Part shown: positions 10,501-19,066 of the stretch, piece after piece
How positions within the stretch are numbered: position 1 is the stretch's first letter
Layout: every line of letters starts with the position of its first letter
Source of the DNA: Elusimicrobiota bacterium
Lineage (GTDB): Bacteria; Elusimicrobiota; UBA8919
Direction: 5' to 3'
DNA length: 64,000 nucleotides
NCBI GenBank assembly: GCA_028718185.1
Contig: JAQUMH010000006.1
Location: forward strand, 62,001-126,000
Position numbers and translations under genes: made by a program
Notes under the pieces: generated by a model
What the model saw: only the letters and a program-made list of their open reading frames with translations
The model's database searches: none
Told to the model about the DNA's origin: nothing

Positions 10501-10649
10501 TTGCCATCATTGGCGGACTAGTAAGTTCAACAGTACTTACGCTGGTGGTTATTCCTGCCGTTTTTGGTTATATGGATACTCTTCGCAGGTGGACCAGAAA
10601 ATTAGTAGGAAGACCCGAACTAAGAGAAATTGATAAAGAAGAAGATTAA
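7521..10649 (+). CDS. RND-superfamily efflux transporter (HAE1/AcrB-like)
   Basis: At 1042 residues it has the usual length for an inner-membrane RND pump. The plan is complete: TM1 (residues 12-29), a periplasmic porter half with PGAGPQEMETLV, TM2-6 (about 340-490), TM7, the second porter half, and TM8-12 at the end. TM4 carries the paired acidic residues D403-D404 in LLIDDAIVVREN, the proton-relay site of AcrB-like pumps. It would export amphipathic or hydrophobic compounds by proton antiport. It sits 99 bases after tolC1 with a GAGGGG ribosome binding site, and tetR follows 70 bases later. No membrane-fusion adaptor, normally essential for HAE1 pumps, is encoded anywhere in the window. Confidence 0.93.
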   Translation: MNLARLSIKRPTFVTAVIVVMLIVGFIFMKRMSVDMFPDVTFPYVGVTTIYPGAGPQEMETLVSKVLEEQISSIAGLKNVTSTSQDGLSLVFAEFNLGTDAKYAEQQVKDKVAQVRNNLPNDIKEPIIKRFDPADRPILFLSLSANLNPAELYDLADTTIKNGLEQIANVSSVEIIGGTKREIQVNLDLKKLKEYETSLSMVAGRVAANSENIPIGKVSQGVNELTFRSIGEYKSVDQIKNVVVNFFGSDVPVTIDKLGEVNDTTEEVKTLGLLNGKSALLIDVYKQSGSNTVEVSDSLMKRISKLNDILKNVRGTPSLAIIQDGARPIRMNLEDVRNTIFEGILLAIIVVFLFLGSLRSTFITVIALPNSLVGAFIFMGLAGFSINMLSLMALSLTVGLLIDDAIVVRENIFRHIENGETPMVAAQKGTDEVMLAVIATTLTVIAVFLPVGFLQGMVGQFFKEFGLTVVFAMTISLFDALTTAPMLSAYMISNIKPEKKKDSVLVSILNAPVRWFGIVQDWLDKVYENTIRFTLKHKLTIIFLAVFIFLSSLGLIKNIPKTFMPSNEFGEFFVSLEADPGCSLSQMEKYTNEVDVILRKEKDIEYVSATIGNTNGESNVASLYIKMVPSNQRKRSTADMKEYVRNILSPYAKILHLKVNDMSMGGGDQQPFNFMLVGDNLDDLAKISNGLIDKLKKIPGLVDVDTNYKPGKPEYQIKMNPSKMIKLGVQSITAGLELRGMVEGIIPAKYRENGLEYDIRIKLQNDQRDLSKLFSSLYVPNVNMQLVKLSNIADPVKTTGPSKIYRRNRSRYVMIVGNMGKNGAIGDITAQAKKILSKEKLPEGVTYEFIGTSEDMMDLFKNMMIAAALSIIFIYLALASLYESLIIPFTIMLALPLAIVGGLIATFVAHQTLNMFTMIGFIMLLGLVTKNSILLVDYTQRLIRKGIDCNEAIVKAGLTRLRPILMTTFALIAGMMPLALGLSEVGKSRRGMGIAIIGGLVSSTVLTLVVIPAVFGYMDTLRRWTRKLVGRPELREIDKEED

Positions 10650-10719
10650 ACTCTAACCTGTTAAATATAATACTGGATAAGTTACACTATCTAATGATGC
10701 AATAGTTGGATAAAACAAT

Positions 10720-11316
10720 ATGCCAAAACCAAAAAGCTGGGATCCCGAAGTAAAAAGACAAAAAATTTTAAATGCTGCAATTAAAATTCTAAACAATAAG
10801 GAATATCATAAATGTCCTATTGACGAAATTGCAAAGAATGCAGGTGTTGCAAAAGGGACAGTATATCTGTATTTCAAAAGTAAAGAAGAACTTTATTTTT
10901 CAATACTTTTTATGTTAACGGATAAATTAAACGAAATGGCGGATGATATCTACAAAAGTAATCTATCGGCAAGTAAGAAACTATTACTGTTTTTGGAAAA
11001 ACAATTAGATTTTATGGGAAAATACCGAAATATTTTTATGGCTGTCAGACAGAATTTAAAATCACATAAAGAAAAATTTCATAATGCGCTTAATAAAAAG
11101 ATTAATGTACTTATGGATATAGTCTCCCAAATTATTGAAAAAGGTAAAAAAGATGGTGAATTTAAAAGTTTTCCGTCTTCATCGCTTGCGGCGTTATATC
11201 TTTCACTTATGTCTGTCAATATACACCAGAAAATAGGAATGCATAATAAGATGATAGAAATTAATATCACTCCACAGTTTATATGGGACGTTTTTTCAAA
11301 GGGAATAGAAAAATGA
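10720..11316 (+). CDS. TetR/AcrR-family transcriptional repressor
   Basis: A 198-residue protein with the N-terminal TetR helix-turn-helix at about residues 25-60 (IDEIAKNAGVAKGTVYLYFKSKEELY), followed by an all-helical ligand and dimer domain without strong similarity to a named regulator. TetR proteins bind palindromic operators as dimers and release them on binding the exported compound. The perfect palindrome on the promoter at 5882-5910 is the obvious candidate target, which would make the locus self-regulated, since tetR lies inside it between the RND pump and the ABC genes. The ligand cannot be predicted. Confidence 0.88.
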   Translation: MPKPKSWDPEVKRQKILNAAIKILNNKEYHKCPIDEIAKNAGVAKGTVYLYFKSKEELYFSILFMLTDKLNEMADDIYKSNLSASKKLLLFLEKQLDFMGKYRNIFMAVRQNLKSHKEKFHNALNKKINVLMDIVSQIIEKGKKDGEFKSFPSSSLAALYLSLMSVNIHQKIGMHNKMIEINITPQFIWDVFSKGIEK

Positions 11317-11353
11317 ATATAAAAAATATACCGATTATTTCAGGAGATTTAAA

Positions 11354-12034
11354 ATGAGCATTATCGAAATTAAAGGTTTACAAAAAGAGTATCCTCTCGG
11401 TACTACCACTGTACATGCACTTCGCGGAGTCGACCTCAATGTCAACGAGGGCGATTTTATGAGTATAATCGGACCGTCAGGCAGCGGAAAGACCACGCTT
11501 TTGAATGTCATCGGATGTATAGACTTTGCAACAACCGGAAGCGTGAAAGTCAGCGGCAGAGAGATAACTTTACTGAATGACAAAGAAATTACCGATATAA
11601 GACTTAATAAGATTGGATTTATATTTCAAACATTCAATCTTATACCTGTTCTTGACGTCATTGAAAATGTGGAGTTCCCCCTTCTTTTGATGAAGAAACA
11701 GCCGGCTGCAGAAATACGGAAACGGGCTGAAAAACTAATTGATGAAGTGGGACTGAAAGAATTTATGAAACACCGTCCGGCAGAGCTTTCCGGCGGACAG
11801 AGGCAGCGCGTAGCAATAGCGCGGGCGCTTGTTACTAATCCCGACATAGTACTTGCTGATGAACCGACAGCAAACCTCGATTCGGTAACAGGTGACCAGA
11901 TTCTGGAATTAATGAGGGAAATGAACCGGATAGAGAAAACGACATTTATTTTTTCAACCCATGACGCCAATGTCTTAAAATATGCAAATAATATAACAAA
12001 AATTAAAGACGGACTCATTGAAATAAATAGTTAG
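11354..12034 (+). CDS. ABC transporter ATPase (LolD/MacB type)
   Basis: A 226-residue nucleotide-binding subunit with Walker A GPSGSGKTT (about residue 40), Q-loop at FQTFNL, signature LSGGQRQRVAIA, Walker B VLADEPTANLD and H-loop STHD. The length, the LIPVLDVIENVEFP segment and the absence of any fused domain fit the LolD/FtsE/MacB-N group, which powers mechanotransmission rather than substrate channelling. A good AGGAG ribosome binding site precedes it. The two following genes encode FtsX/LolC-type permeases, so the probable complex is two ATPases with one of each permease. Confidence 0.92.
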   Translation: MSIIEIKGLQKEYPLGTTTVHALRGVDLNVNEGDFMSIIGPSGSGKTTLLNVIGCIDFATTGSVKVSGREITLLNDKEITDIRLNKIGFIFQTFNLIPVLDVIENVEFPLLLMKKQPAAEIRKRAEKLIDEVGLKEFMKHRPAELSGGQRQRVAIARALVTNPDIVLADEPTANLDSVTGDQILELMREMNRIEKTTFIFSTHDANVLKYANNITKIKDGLIEINS

Positions 12035-12080
12035 TTAATAGTTCTGAGTTTATAATTTAACAAAATCAATATGAACGATG

Positions 12081-12097
12081 ACTATAAACTATGAACT
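12081..12097. repeat. ACTATAAACTATGAACT copy of the GAACTATGAAC repeat family
   Basis: The copy lies in the 69-base gap between the ATPase and first permease genes and ends close to the ATG at 12104, which has no evident Shine-Dalgarno sequence. It is part of a longer AT-rich stretch that starts with AGTTAATAGTT, a string also found ahead of the copy in tolC2. Confidence 0.5.
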
Positions 12098-12103
12098 GAC
12101 TTT

Positions 12104-13633
12104 ATGCGATTAATGCTTAAAATTGCCTGGCGCAACATATTTCGTCACAAAGGAAAAAGCTTTGTTATCGGTATCATTTTATTCCTCGGGGCGCTGCTTA
12201 TGACGTTGGGTAATGGTATAATAACAGGCATGAATGACGGTATCAAGAAAAACATAGTGAACGCATTCATGGGTGACATAGTGTTGATATCCGATAAACA
12301 AAAGACCGATAACGTATTTTTTGATTTCATGGGAGCATCAGTAGAGCCTATAAGCACATATAAGCAGATAGATGCAATCCTTAAAACTCAGAATTATGTA
12401 GACCGATACCTACCTGTTGGGAAAAATCTTGCTATGATATTGCAAGAGGATGAAAACACACCAAGCCCCGCTTATCTTTTAGGTGTCAATATTGTACAAT
12501 ATCAAAAAATGTTTCCTAATAGTTTTAAGGTCATAGAAGGTCGGTTGCTTAAGCCGGGAGAAAGAGGAATTTTGATACCAACCCATGTCCGTAACGAACA
12601 TATATATACCGCTTTTAATACATGGATTATTCCGGAAAACGGCAAGCTTATAAAACAGAATATGACAAAGGAAGCCCTTGAAAATATTCAAAATATCACT
12701 ATTTCTTCAAGTATTGTTCTTATGGGAATGGCAAACGGTGTGAACTCTGCTACTGATGTCAGATTTGTAGTTAAAGGTATAGTGAAATATAATGCGCTTA
12801 AAACTATGTTTGGTCATTTCTGTATTACGGATATTGAATCATATCGTGAATGTCTTGGTTATTTTTCCACAGCAGATACTGCTGTTGATGTCCCAAAGGA
12901 AGAGAAGAAATTGTTAACCATGGGAAGTTCCGACCTTGACTCTATGTTCGGGTCAGAATCTCTTGTTATATCAAATACCCAGAATAAAGCACCGAAACTT
13001 AAAAAATCCGGTACATCAGCGCAAAAAGAACAAACAAATATAGAAAGCGGGATTTACAATATTGTTTTCGTCAAACTTAAAGATGGAGTCTCATACCAGG
13101 TAGCTATCGCAAAACTGAATCGCGTACTTTCGGAATCAAAAACCGGAGTAAGAGCGATTACATGGAATAAGGCATCGGGTCCTATTGGCAGCATGGCGAT
13201 AATTATTAAAGGGGCATTGTTTGTTTTCGTAACAATACTTTTTTGTGTAGCGGTTATAATTATCATTAATACGCTTACTATGGCGGCGCTGGAAAGAACT
13301 TCTGAAATAGGAATGATGCGTGCGGTCGGTGCAAGAAAGTCATTTATTGGGGGAATGTTCATTGGGGAAACTGGAATACTATCTGCAGTTTTCGGCGGTG
13401 CCGGTATCATCACAGGCATAATAATAGTCAAACTGATACCGCTGTTTAAAATAACTACTTCTAATGATATGGTTCAGCTGCTTTATGGCGGCGATATTTT
13501 TCATCCGGTGCTGATGGTGCCGGATATCAGCCTGACGGTACTGCAGTTAATATTTGTTACTATTATTGCGGCGCTATATCCGGTAGGTGTTGCCAGAGGC
13601 ATTACGCCGTTAGATGCGATTTCTAGGGACTGA
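12104..13633 (+). CDS. FtsX/LolC-type ABC permease, first subunit
   Basis: A 509-residue protein starting with LKIAWRNIFRHKGKSF, the amphipathic start typical of LolC/MacB permeases. TM1 follows at about residues 18-40, then a periplasmic domain of about 330 residues, then three C-terminal helices (about 375-400, 425-450, 480-500) forming the FtsX domain. The coupling-helix phrase ALERTSEIGMMRAVGA contacts the ATPase. Family members extract lipoproteins or other lipophilic cargo from the outer leaflet of the inner membrane, or drive TolC-linked export. It is paired with the larger permease that follows 38 bases later. The substrate is unknown. Confidence 0.88.
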   Translation: MRLMLKIAWRNIFRHKGKSFVIGIILFLGALLMTLGNGIITGMNDGIKKNIVNAFMGDIVLISDKQKTDNVFFDFMGASVEPISTYKQIDAILKTQNYVDRYLPVGKNLAMILQEDENTPSPAYLLGVNIVQYQKMFPNSFKVIEGRLLKPGERGILIPTHVRNEHIYTAFNTWIIPENGKLIKQNMTKEALENIQNITISSSIVLMGMANGVNSATDVRFVVKGIVKYNALKTMFGHFCITDIESYRECLGYFSTADTAVDVPKEEKKLLTMGSSDLDSMFGSESLVISNTQNKAPKLKKSGTSAQKEQTNIESGIYNIVFVKLKDGVSYQVAIAKLNRVLSESKTGVRAITWNKASGPIGSMAIIIKGALFVFVTILFCVAVIIIINTLTMAALERTSEIGMMRAVGARKSFIGGMFIGETGILSAVFGGAGIITGIIIVKLIPLFKITTSNDMVQLLYGGDIFHPVLMVPDISLTVLQLIFVTIIAALYPVGVARGITPLDAISRD

Positions 13634-13671
13634 TAAGACAAGGGGCGTTACTATTTAAAGGGAATTAAAAA

Positions 13672-15435
13672 ATGAAACTTATAATAATGTTAAGTCTGCG
13701 TAACCTTTTCCGTCAAAAACGGAGAAATATATTTTTGGGTATTGCTATGGCGATGGGTGTGACGATTCTAGTCATTGCTAACTCGTTTTCTCATGGCATT
13801 TCAGATATAATGTTCAATAAAATAATGCGCTGGGTGACAGGACAAGTGACGGTTCGCTTCAATGAAAGAGGCAGAGTATCCAGAGAATTGTTCCGTGATA
13901 AAGACCGCATTATGGCAATAATTAAAAGCGAGCCGGGTGTTGTTGAAGCGGATGCTGGCGTCGGGATGTTCATGCGTGCCATCGGGAATGGAAAGTCGGA
14001 CAACGTAATACTGGTTGGTGTGAACACTACTCAAAGCATAAGCGAAAAAACCAGAAAAGAAGTTGAAGAATCATTCAGGCTGATAGATGGGACATGGAAG
14101 GATTTGGAAAATTCAGCTATAGAAAATCCTGTGATAGTTTCGGAGGAAAAAGCGCGATATCTAAATGTAAAGAGAAACGATATTATCCGCGTACGTTTCC
14201 GGAATATGTTTAGTCAGGACCAGGCAGCCCGGCTTACAATTGTAGGAATTATGAAAAACGACAACATTTTCATGCAGCCGGTTATTTTTCTTGAACTTGA
14301 TAAAGCAAAAGAATTGCTGGCTTATCGTCCCTATGAGACAGGAAGCATAAGCATTATATTGAAAGACCCGCAAAAGAACGCGAGTGCACTTGCAGACAGA
14401 ATTCACGCACGGCTGAAACCTGGTCTTGCCGTTATTTATGCTTCGGTAAAAAACAAAAATAAAAAACAATATGTTACTATTTTGGGCTACAAAAGTGACG
14501 ATGAAACAAAGAAGAAACTTTCCGGAATGCTTAAGCTGACCGGCGGAACTATTGAAGCCGCTATGAAAAAGGACGGTGTTATTGTTGCCCGGTCGGTTGC
14601 ATCGGCACTGGGTGTTTCTGCGGGAGATATCATTAATGTTAGTTATGAAAGGAAATTTGAGAGCACAAATGCCGAATTGAATTATGATATAAGCGCTGTT
14701 TGCGAATCTATAGAAGGTTTGGACGGAAACATTATTCTCATGAATGATGAAAAATTTTATGATACCTATTACGAAAACTTACCGAAGGATTACACCCTAT
14801 ATTCTTCGGCAATAGTTCCGGAAGAAAACAATCCCTGTTATCAATTACTCGCACCTGAATGGATACTTCTGAAAAGGACATCAAATACTGACGAGGCAAT
14901 TGAAAAATATAGGGAATTAGGAAGAAAGAAATGGAAAGGAACGGTTGTAGATGTAGCAACAATGTATGAGACTGCAAGCGATATATTAAAACTTGAGGGC
15001 GTGCTTAAACTGATAACACTTTCAGCAGTTATGGTGCTGTTTTTCATTATAGTTCTTGGGGTTGTAAATACTTTGAGAATGACTATTCGCGAGCGCACTC
15101 GCGAGATAGGCACCATACGTGCTATCGGTATGCAGAGAAATGATGTCAGAAACACATTTATACTTGAAACTTTTTTTCTGACGCTGTTCGCTTCTATTAC
15201 CGGAACTTTGATCGGGTTCGGTGGAATCTGGTTCCTCACCCGTATTACAATAAATATGCAGGATAACCCGTTAGGTATGCTGCTCGTAAACGGCCACCTT
15301 TATTTTCTACCGACAGTCGCAGGTATAGCAGGCAACGTATTGCTGATAGTTGCAATTGCAGTTGTGACGGCTTATTTTCCTGCAAGACGTGCTGCAAATC
15401 TTTCGCCGGCAAAGGCTTTACGGCATTTTGAATAA
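13672..15435 (+). CDS. FtsX/LolE-type ABC permease, second subunit
   Basis: A 587-residue permease with the same architecture as its neighbour: SLRNLFRQKRRNIF at the start, TM1 at about residues 16-40, a long periplasmic domain of about 400 residues, and three C-terminal helices. The coupling phrase is RTREIGTIRAIGMQR. The periplasmic domain is about 70 residues longer than in the first permease. A C-terminal YFPARRAANLSPAKALR is characteristic of LolE/MacB-type proteins. The two non-identical permeases suggest a LolC-LolE-like heterodimer rather than a MacB homodimer. The following LolA-like gene supports a cargo-handover role. Confidence 0.88.
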   Translation: MKLIIMLSLRNLFRQKRRNIFLGIAMAMGVTILVIANSFSHGISDIMFNKIMRWVTGQVTVRFNERGRVSRELFRDKDRIMAIIKSEPGVVEADAGVGMFMRAIGNGKSDNVILVGVNTTQSISEKTRKEVEESFRLIDGTWKDLENSAIENPVIVSEEKARYLNVKRNDIIRVRFRNMFSQDQAARLTIVGIMKNDNIFMQPVIFLELDKAKELLAYRPYETGSISIILKDPQKNASALADRIHARLKPGLAVIYASVKNKNKKQYVTILGYKSDDETKKKLSGMLKLTGGTIEAAMKKDGVIVARSVASALGVSAGDIINVSYERKFESTNAELNYDISAVCESIEGLDGNIILMNDEKFYDTYYENLPKDYTLYSSAIVPEENNPCYQLLAPEWILLKRTSNTDEAIEKYRELGRKKWKGTVVDVATMYETASDILKLEGVLKLITLSAVMVLFFIIVLGVVNTLRMTIRERTREIGTIRAIGMQRNDVRNTFILETFFLTLFASITGTLIGFGGIWFLTRITINMQDNPLGMLLVNGHLYFLPTVAGIAGNVLLIVAIAVVTAYFPARRAANLSPAKALRHFE

Positions 15436-15440
15436 CGACG

Positions 15441-15478
15441 GATTACACAGATTAAAGTCAAGATTACACAGATGAAAA
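15441..15478. repeat. Direct repeat GATTACACAGAT
   Basis: Two near-identical units (GATTACACAGATTAAAG at 15441 and GATTACACAGATGAAAA at 15462) fill the gap before the LolA-like gene. They resemble the dispersed cAGATta-type repeats around accB. Confidence 0.55.
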
Positions 15479-15500
15479 TCGTAACAAGTTGGAGTAAAAA

Positions 15501-16265
15501 ATGAAACGTAATATTATTATCACATTTTTAGTTCTCATGCTTTCTACAATGGTTTCTGCGGAAAGTCGTATCATGCCAATACTTATAAGCATCGATAGTA
15601 ATTATAAAATCAAAACAGATGCAAGCGCAAACGTTGTAATGACACAGCAAAAAGCAGAGGAAGGCACTAAAATAATTGAGATGATATATTACCGCAGGGA
15701 TTCGGATGATGCGTTCCTGATAGTTATGAAATCGCCTGAAAATGAGAAAGGCAACGGTTACCTGCGTGTCGGAGATAATTTCTGGATGTACCGCATAAAC
15801 ACAAGGACATTCCAGCATATCAACCGCGACGAGAGCATCGGAGGAACGGATGCACACAGCGGAAATTTTGAGACCCGCAAACTAACTGAACTTTATGCAC
15901 CAGTGATTGATGCAAATGGTAATGAAAAAATTTCCAAGGAGATGCTTGGTCAAATTCCCATAAATAAATTTGAGGTGAAGGCAAAAGTTAACGATGTGGA
16001 TTATCCTAAAAAAATCTACTGGACGCGTCAAGATAACAATCTTGTGCTTAAAGAAGAATCTTATTCACTTTCAGGCACATTAATGCAAACGGCTTATTAC
16101 TTGAAATTTACAGTTATTGATGGAAGATTTGTACCGGTTAAACATATTTATATTGATGAATTTGAAAAAGGCAACAAGACAATAGTGGAAATATCTGACA
16201 TTTCAACTCAAAAAATAGACGACAAAATATTTACAAAGGCTTATTTGGAAAATTTAAGCAAGTGA
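15501..16265 (+). CDS. LolA-like periplasmic outer-membrane lipoprotein-sorting protein (COG2834 type)
   Basis: A 254-residue protein with a Sec signal peptide cleaved near SAES at about residue 21. The rest has the strand-rich layout of LolA/LolB-fold proteins of the COG2834 type: ending strands such as DDAFLIVMKSP, a GYLRVGDNFWMY segment that normally lines the lipid-binding cavity, and a late TAYYLKFTVIDGRFVPV. It probably carries a lipophilic cargo from the FtsX-type permeases to the outer membrane. It has a clear GGAG ribosome binding site and lies between permease and barrel genes. It is longer than canonical LolA (about 180 residues), so it may not handle lipoproteins specifically. Confidence 0.8.
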   Translation: MKRNIIITFLVLMLSTMVSAESRIMPILISIDSNYKIKTDASANVVMTQQKAEEGTKIIEMIYYRRDSDDAFLIVMKSPENEKGNGYLRVGDNFWMYRINTRTFQHINRDESIGGTDAHSGNFETRKLTELYAPVIDANGNEKISKEMLGQIPINKFEVKAKVNDVDYPKKIYWTRQDNNLVLKEESYSLSGTLMQTAYYLKFTVIDGRFVPVKHIYIDEFEKGNKTIVEISDISTQKIDDKIFTKAYLENLSK

Positions 16266-16290
16266 TGGAGGCAGAAGTCAGGAAGCGGTT

Positions 16291-17583
16291 ATGAAAAAGT
16301 TAAAAGAAACATTTAACCGAATTATTTTACCTGTTCTCTTTATTTCAGTTTTCCGTTCTCTTTCAATGGCTGCGGAAACTATCAATGAAAACGAAATGTT
16401 CTCTAGTTCCGAAGTTGTTATGCAGGCTGCTAACACTGTCCCGGCATCTGAAGGAAAAAAAACGATAGGGTTTTCCGGTTCAGTCACGAGTGTAGAAGAG
16501 GATATCGGAATCAGTACCTCAACGAAAGATTACCTGGATTCATACATCCTTAGTAATATATTTCTCGATGTCCGGATGAAAAATGACATAAAAGCGTTTG
16601 CCAATCTTGAAACAAACTATCATCCGCAGACAAGAGACACCACATTTGGCCTTCGTGAAATGTTCTTCGATTTTAACCTTAATCGCAGGGTGTACCTAAG
16701 AACAGGGAAACAGGTTCTCCAGTGGGGACGCTGTTATCTATGGAACCCGACCGATCTTATAAATATTGAAAAGAAAACTTTCATCACTAAAATCGGGTAT
16801 CGGGAGGGTGCTTACGGACTGAAAGTCCATGTGCCGTTCGGAACGAAATATAACATCTACGGATTTCTTGATACAGGGAATGCATTATCACCGGACAATT
16901 TAAGCGGTGCGCTAAAATACGAGTTCCTTGCAGGCAAAACCGAAATGGCGTTTTCCGGTTGGGCGAAGAAAACATATAACTCAGTTTATGGGTATGATTT
17001 TTCAAGCCGTATAGGAGATGTTGATATACTTGGCGAATTGGCCGTCTCTAAAGGCGACAATATAAAAAGAATCAGGGAGGACAACGGAATACTCAGCATT
17101 TACAGGAACAACGGAGACTTCACAACCAAAGCAAGCATTAATTTATCAAAAGGATTTCGACTAGGAAACTTCAATGACAGGCTTACGGTTTCAACCGAAT
17201 TTTTCTATAACCAGTCTGGGTATAAAGAGAACCTTTTCAATGACCGCAATATATACCAATTTGATTCATCTGTCTTTTCAGGAACAAAAAAAGATTTTTT
17301 ATTACTGAACGGCCTTTATGACCCGAATAATTTATCCCGTTATTATGGCGCTCTTTTTACTAGTGTCAGCAGGTTCGTTATAACCGATATGACATTGAAT
17401 ATGAATTATATCAGCAATTTCTGTGATAGTTCGGGAATTCTTTCAACAGGAGTCACCTACAAGAATATTAATGACTTTTCCGCGGGGCTTTTAGTCAATT
17501 CTACACTTGGAAAAGCAAACAGAGAATATACATTTTCTAAAGTCAAGTATGACATCCGAGTAACGCTCGGAGTCTCCTTTTAA
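16291..17583 (+). CDS. Outer-membrane beta-barrel protein of the transport locus
   Basis: A 430-residue exported protein: the signal peptide ends near SMAAET at about residue 27, followed by a short linker and then many alternating hydrophobic/polar strands. RTGKQVLQWGRCYLWNPTDL at about residues 130-150 is a phrase seen in DUF1302/porin-like barrels next to LolA-like genes. The protein ends in phenylalanine (GVSF), the usual C-terminal signal for insertion by BamA. It starts 25 bases after the LolA-like gene. The likely role is the outer-membrane acceptor or exit site for the cargo of the ABC/LolA-like system, inferred from position and topology only. Confidence 0.72.
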   Translation: MKKLKETFNRIILPVLFISVFRSLSMAAETINENEMFSSSEVVMQAANTVPASEGKKTIGFSGSVTSVEEDIGISTSTKDYLDSYILSNIFLDVRMKNDIKAFANLETNYHPQTRDTTFGLREMFFDFNLNRRVYLRTGKQVLQWGRCYLWNPTDLINIEKKTFITKIGYREGAYGLKVHVPFGTKYNIYGFLDTGNALSPDNLSGALKYEFLAGKTEMAFSGWAKKTYNSVYGYDFSSRIGDVDILGELAVSKGDNIKRIREDNGILSIYRNNGDFTTKASINLSKGFRLGNFNDRLTVSTEFFYNQSGYKENLFNDRNIYQFDSSVFSGTKKDFLLLNGLYDPNNLSRYYGALFTSVSRFVITDMTLNMNYISNFCDSSGILSTGVTYKNINDFSAGLLVNSTLGKANREYTFSKVKYDIRVTLGVSF

Positions 17584-17716
17584 CCGCTGGTGTGTCCCGA
17601 TAGAAATCTGTAACAGCATGATATAGTGAGTTGAAAGATGGGGATGCAGTATGTAAAGAAACAAATTTTACAGTATATAAAATGAAATATTGGATGTTTA
17701 AAAAGGTAACCGAGAA

Positions 17717-19060
17717 ATGAAAAAATCAGTTAATAGTTTAAAATTTGAAATCCGGAATAAGCGATTGATAGTATTTTTATTAGGTTTAACTATGAACTAT
17801 GAACTATCTACGATTAGCTGTCTTTACAGCCAATCGTTTGATTTAAACAGATGTTTAGAGATTGCTTTAAAAGAAAATCCGCAAATAAAAATAGCTGAAC
17901 AGAAACTTGAATCTGCAAAAGCAAAAAAAGGGGAAGCATTTGCAGGATATCTTCCTAATATTTCAGGGACTGTAAGCTATCTCGACAGGAAAGAAGTTAA
18001 CACATCGGCACTTTCGGCTATTACTTCCGTTTCTCCAACTTTTAGGTTTGCTTTTGCGAACGAAGTGTATGATAATAAATTGACATTATCTCAACCTGTA
18101 TTTATGTGGGGTAAAATCTACCAGTCAAATAGACAGGCATCACTGAATTACAAATATACTGATGAAGAATATCGTAGAACCAGGCAGGAGATTATTTATA
18201 AAGTTAAAGAGGGGTTTTATAAATACATATTATCAAAACAGTTAGTAGCCATTTCTAAAGAAGCATTTGATGTAACCGAAGCGCATCTAAAAGTTGTAGA
18301 AAAATTTTATAATGAAGGACGTTCTTCTTCCTACGATGTTTCCCGTGCAAAAGTTTCACTTGCTAATGAAAAAACAAATTTAATCCGGGTTGAAAATGGT
18401 TTTGACCTGGCAAGGCAATCTCTTATAAACATTTTAAATATTAAAGAAATAAATGTTGAATTTACGGGTGGGTTAGAGTATGTGCAGTTGGATTTAAATC
18501 TTGACAGTTTGTTAAACGAAGCAATGAATAACCGTCCTGAAATGAAGCAGGTTAAACTTCAGGAAGATATTTCAGAATCATTGGTTAGACTTACTGCTGC
18601 CGGCAACAAACCGAATATCATTATTACAGCATATACAGAATGGCAGAATACTGGTTGGGAAATGAAAAACTGGTATAATTCGTGGACAGCACTTGCTGTT
18701 TTAAATTTGCCGCTATTCGATGGTTTTTCTAATTATTATAAAACCAAACAAGTAATAACAAGTTTAGAGCAAATTAAATTAACACGGGAAGCGCTTGAAG
18801 AAGGAATAAAATATGAAGCCCGTGCAGCATACCTGAATTACAAACAGGCTAAAGATTCGATTGAAGCAAACAATGAAAACGTTGATGCCGCAAAGGAAAA
18901 TCTGGTTACAGCGCAGAAAAGATTTCAACTTGGTCTTATGACTGATATTGAAGTGAGAGATGCACAGTTAGCATTGACACAAGCAGAGACAAATTACATA
19001 CAGGCGTTATATGATTATAATGTCGCTATAGCGAGTTTGGAAAGAGCAGTTGGGAAATAA
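17717..19060 (+). CDS. TolC-family outer-membrane efflux protein (second copy)
   Basis: A 447-residue TolC homologue. Two OEP repeats are visible: FDLNRCLEIALKENPQIKIAEQKLE opens the first and LNEAMNNRPEMKQVKLQEDI opens the second, and the last helix has RFQLGLMTDIEVRDAQLALTQAETNY. It differs clearly from tolC1 and closes the locus, so it may serve the ABC system rather than the RND pump. The N-terminus is odd. The hydrophobic core RLIVFLLGLT is followed by MNYELSTIS, encoded by the AACTATGAACTATGAAC repeat also found in gaps at 7438 and 12081, so a repeat seems to have entered the signal-peptide region. The start chosen follows an AAGG-type site. Confidence 0.88.
   Translation: MKKSVNSLKFEIRNKRLIVFLLGLTMNYELSTISCLYSQSFDLNRCLEIALKENPQIKIAEQKLESAKAKKGEAFAGYLPNISGTVSYLDRKEVNTSALSAITSVSPTFRFAFANEVYDNKLTLSQPVFMWGKIYQSNRQASLNYKYTDEEYRRTRQEIIYKVKEGFYKYILSKQLVAISKEAFDVTEAHLKVVEKFYNEGRSSSYDVSRAKVSLANEKTNLIRVENGFDLARQSLINILNIKEINVEFTGGLEYVQLDLNLDSLLNEAMNNRPEMKQVKLQEDISESLVRLTAAGNKPNIIITAYTEWQNTGWEMKNWYNSWTALAVLNLPLFDGFSNYYKTKQVITSLEQIKLTREALEEGIKYEARAAYLNYKQAKDSIEANNENVDAAKENLVTAQKRFQLGLMTDIEVRDAQLALTQAETNYIQALYDYNVAIASLERAVGK
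17788..17807. repeat. GAACTATGAAC repeat copy inside the tolC2 coding sequence
   Basis: AACTATGAACTATGAACTAT sits in frame within codons 24-31 of tolC2 and encodes the TMNYEL stretch. An AGTTAATAGTTT string about 60 bases upstream matches the left part of the 12031-12097 copy, so the whole N-terminal coding region may derive from the element. Confidence 0.65.
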
Positions 19061-19066
19061 TAAAAG

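Noticed and set aside
16787-17005. Minus-strand small gene within the barrel gene
   Set aside because: It lies wholly inside the outer-membrane barrel gene without its own ribosome binding site or a recognisable motif; it is a shadow frame.
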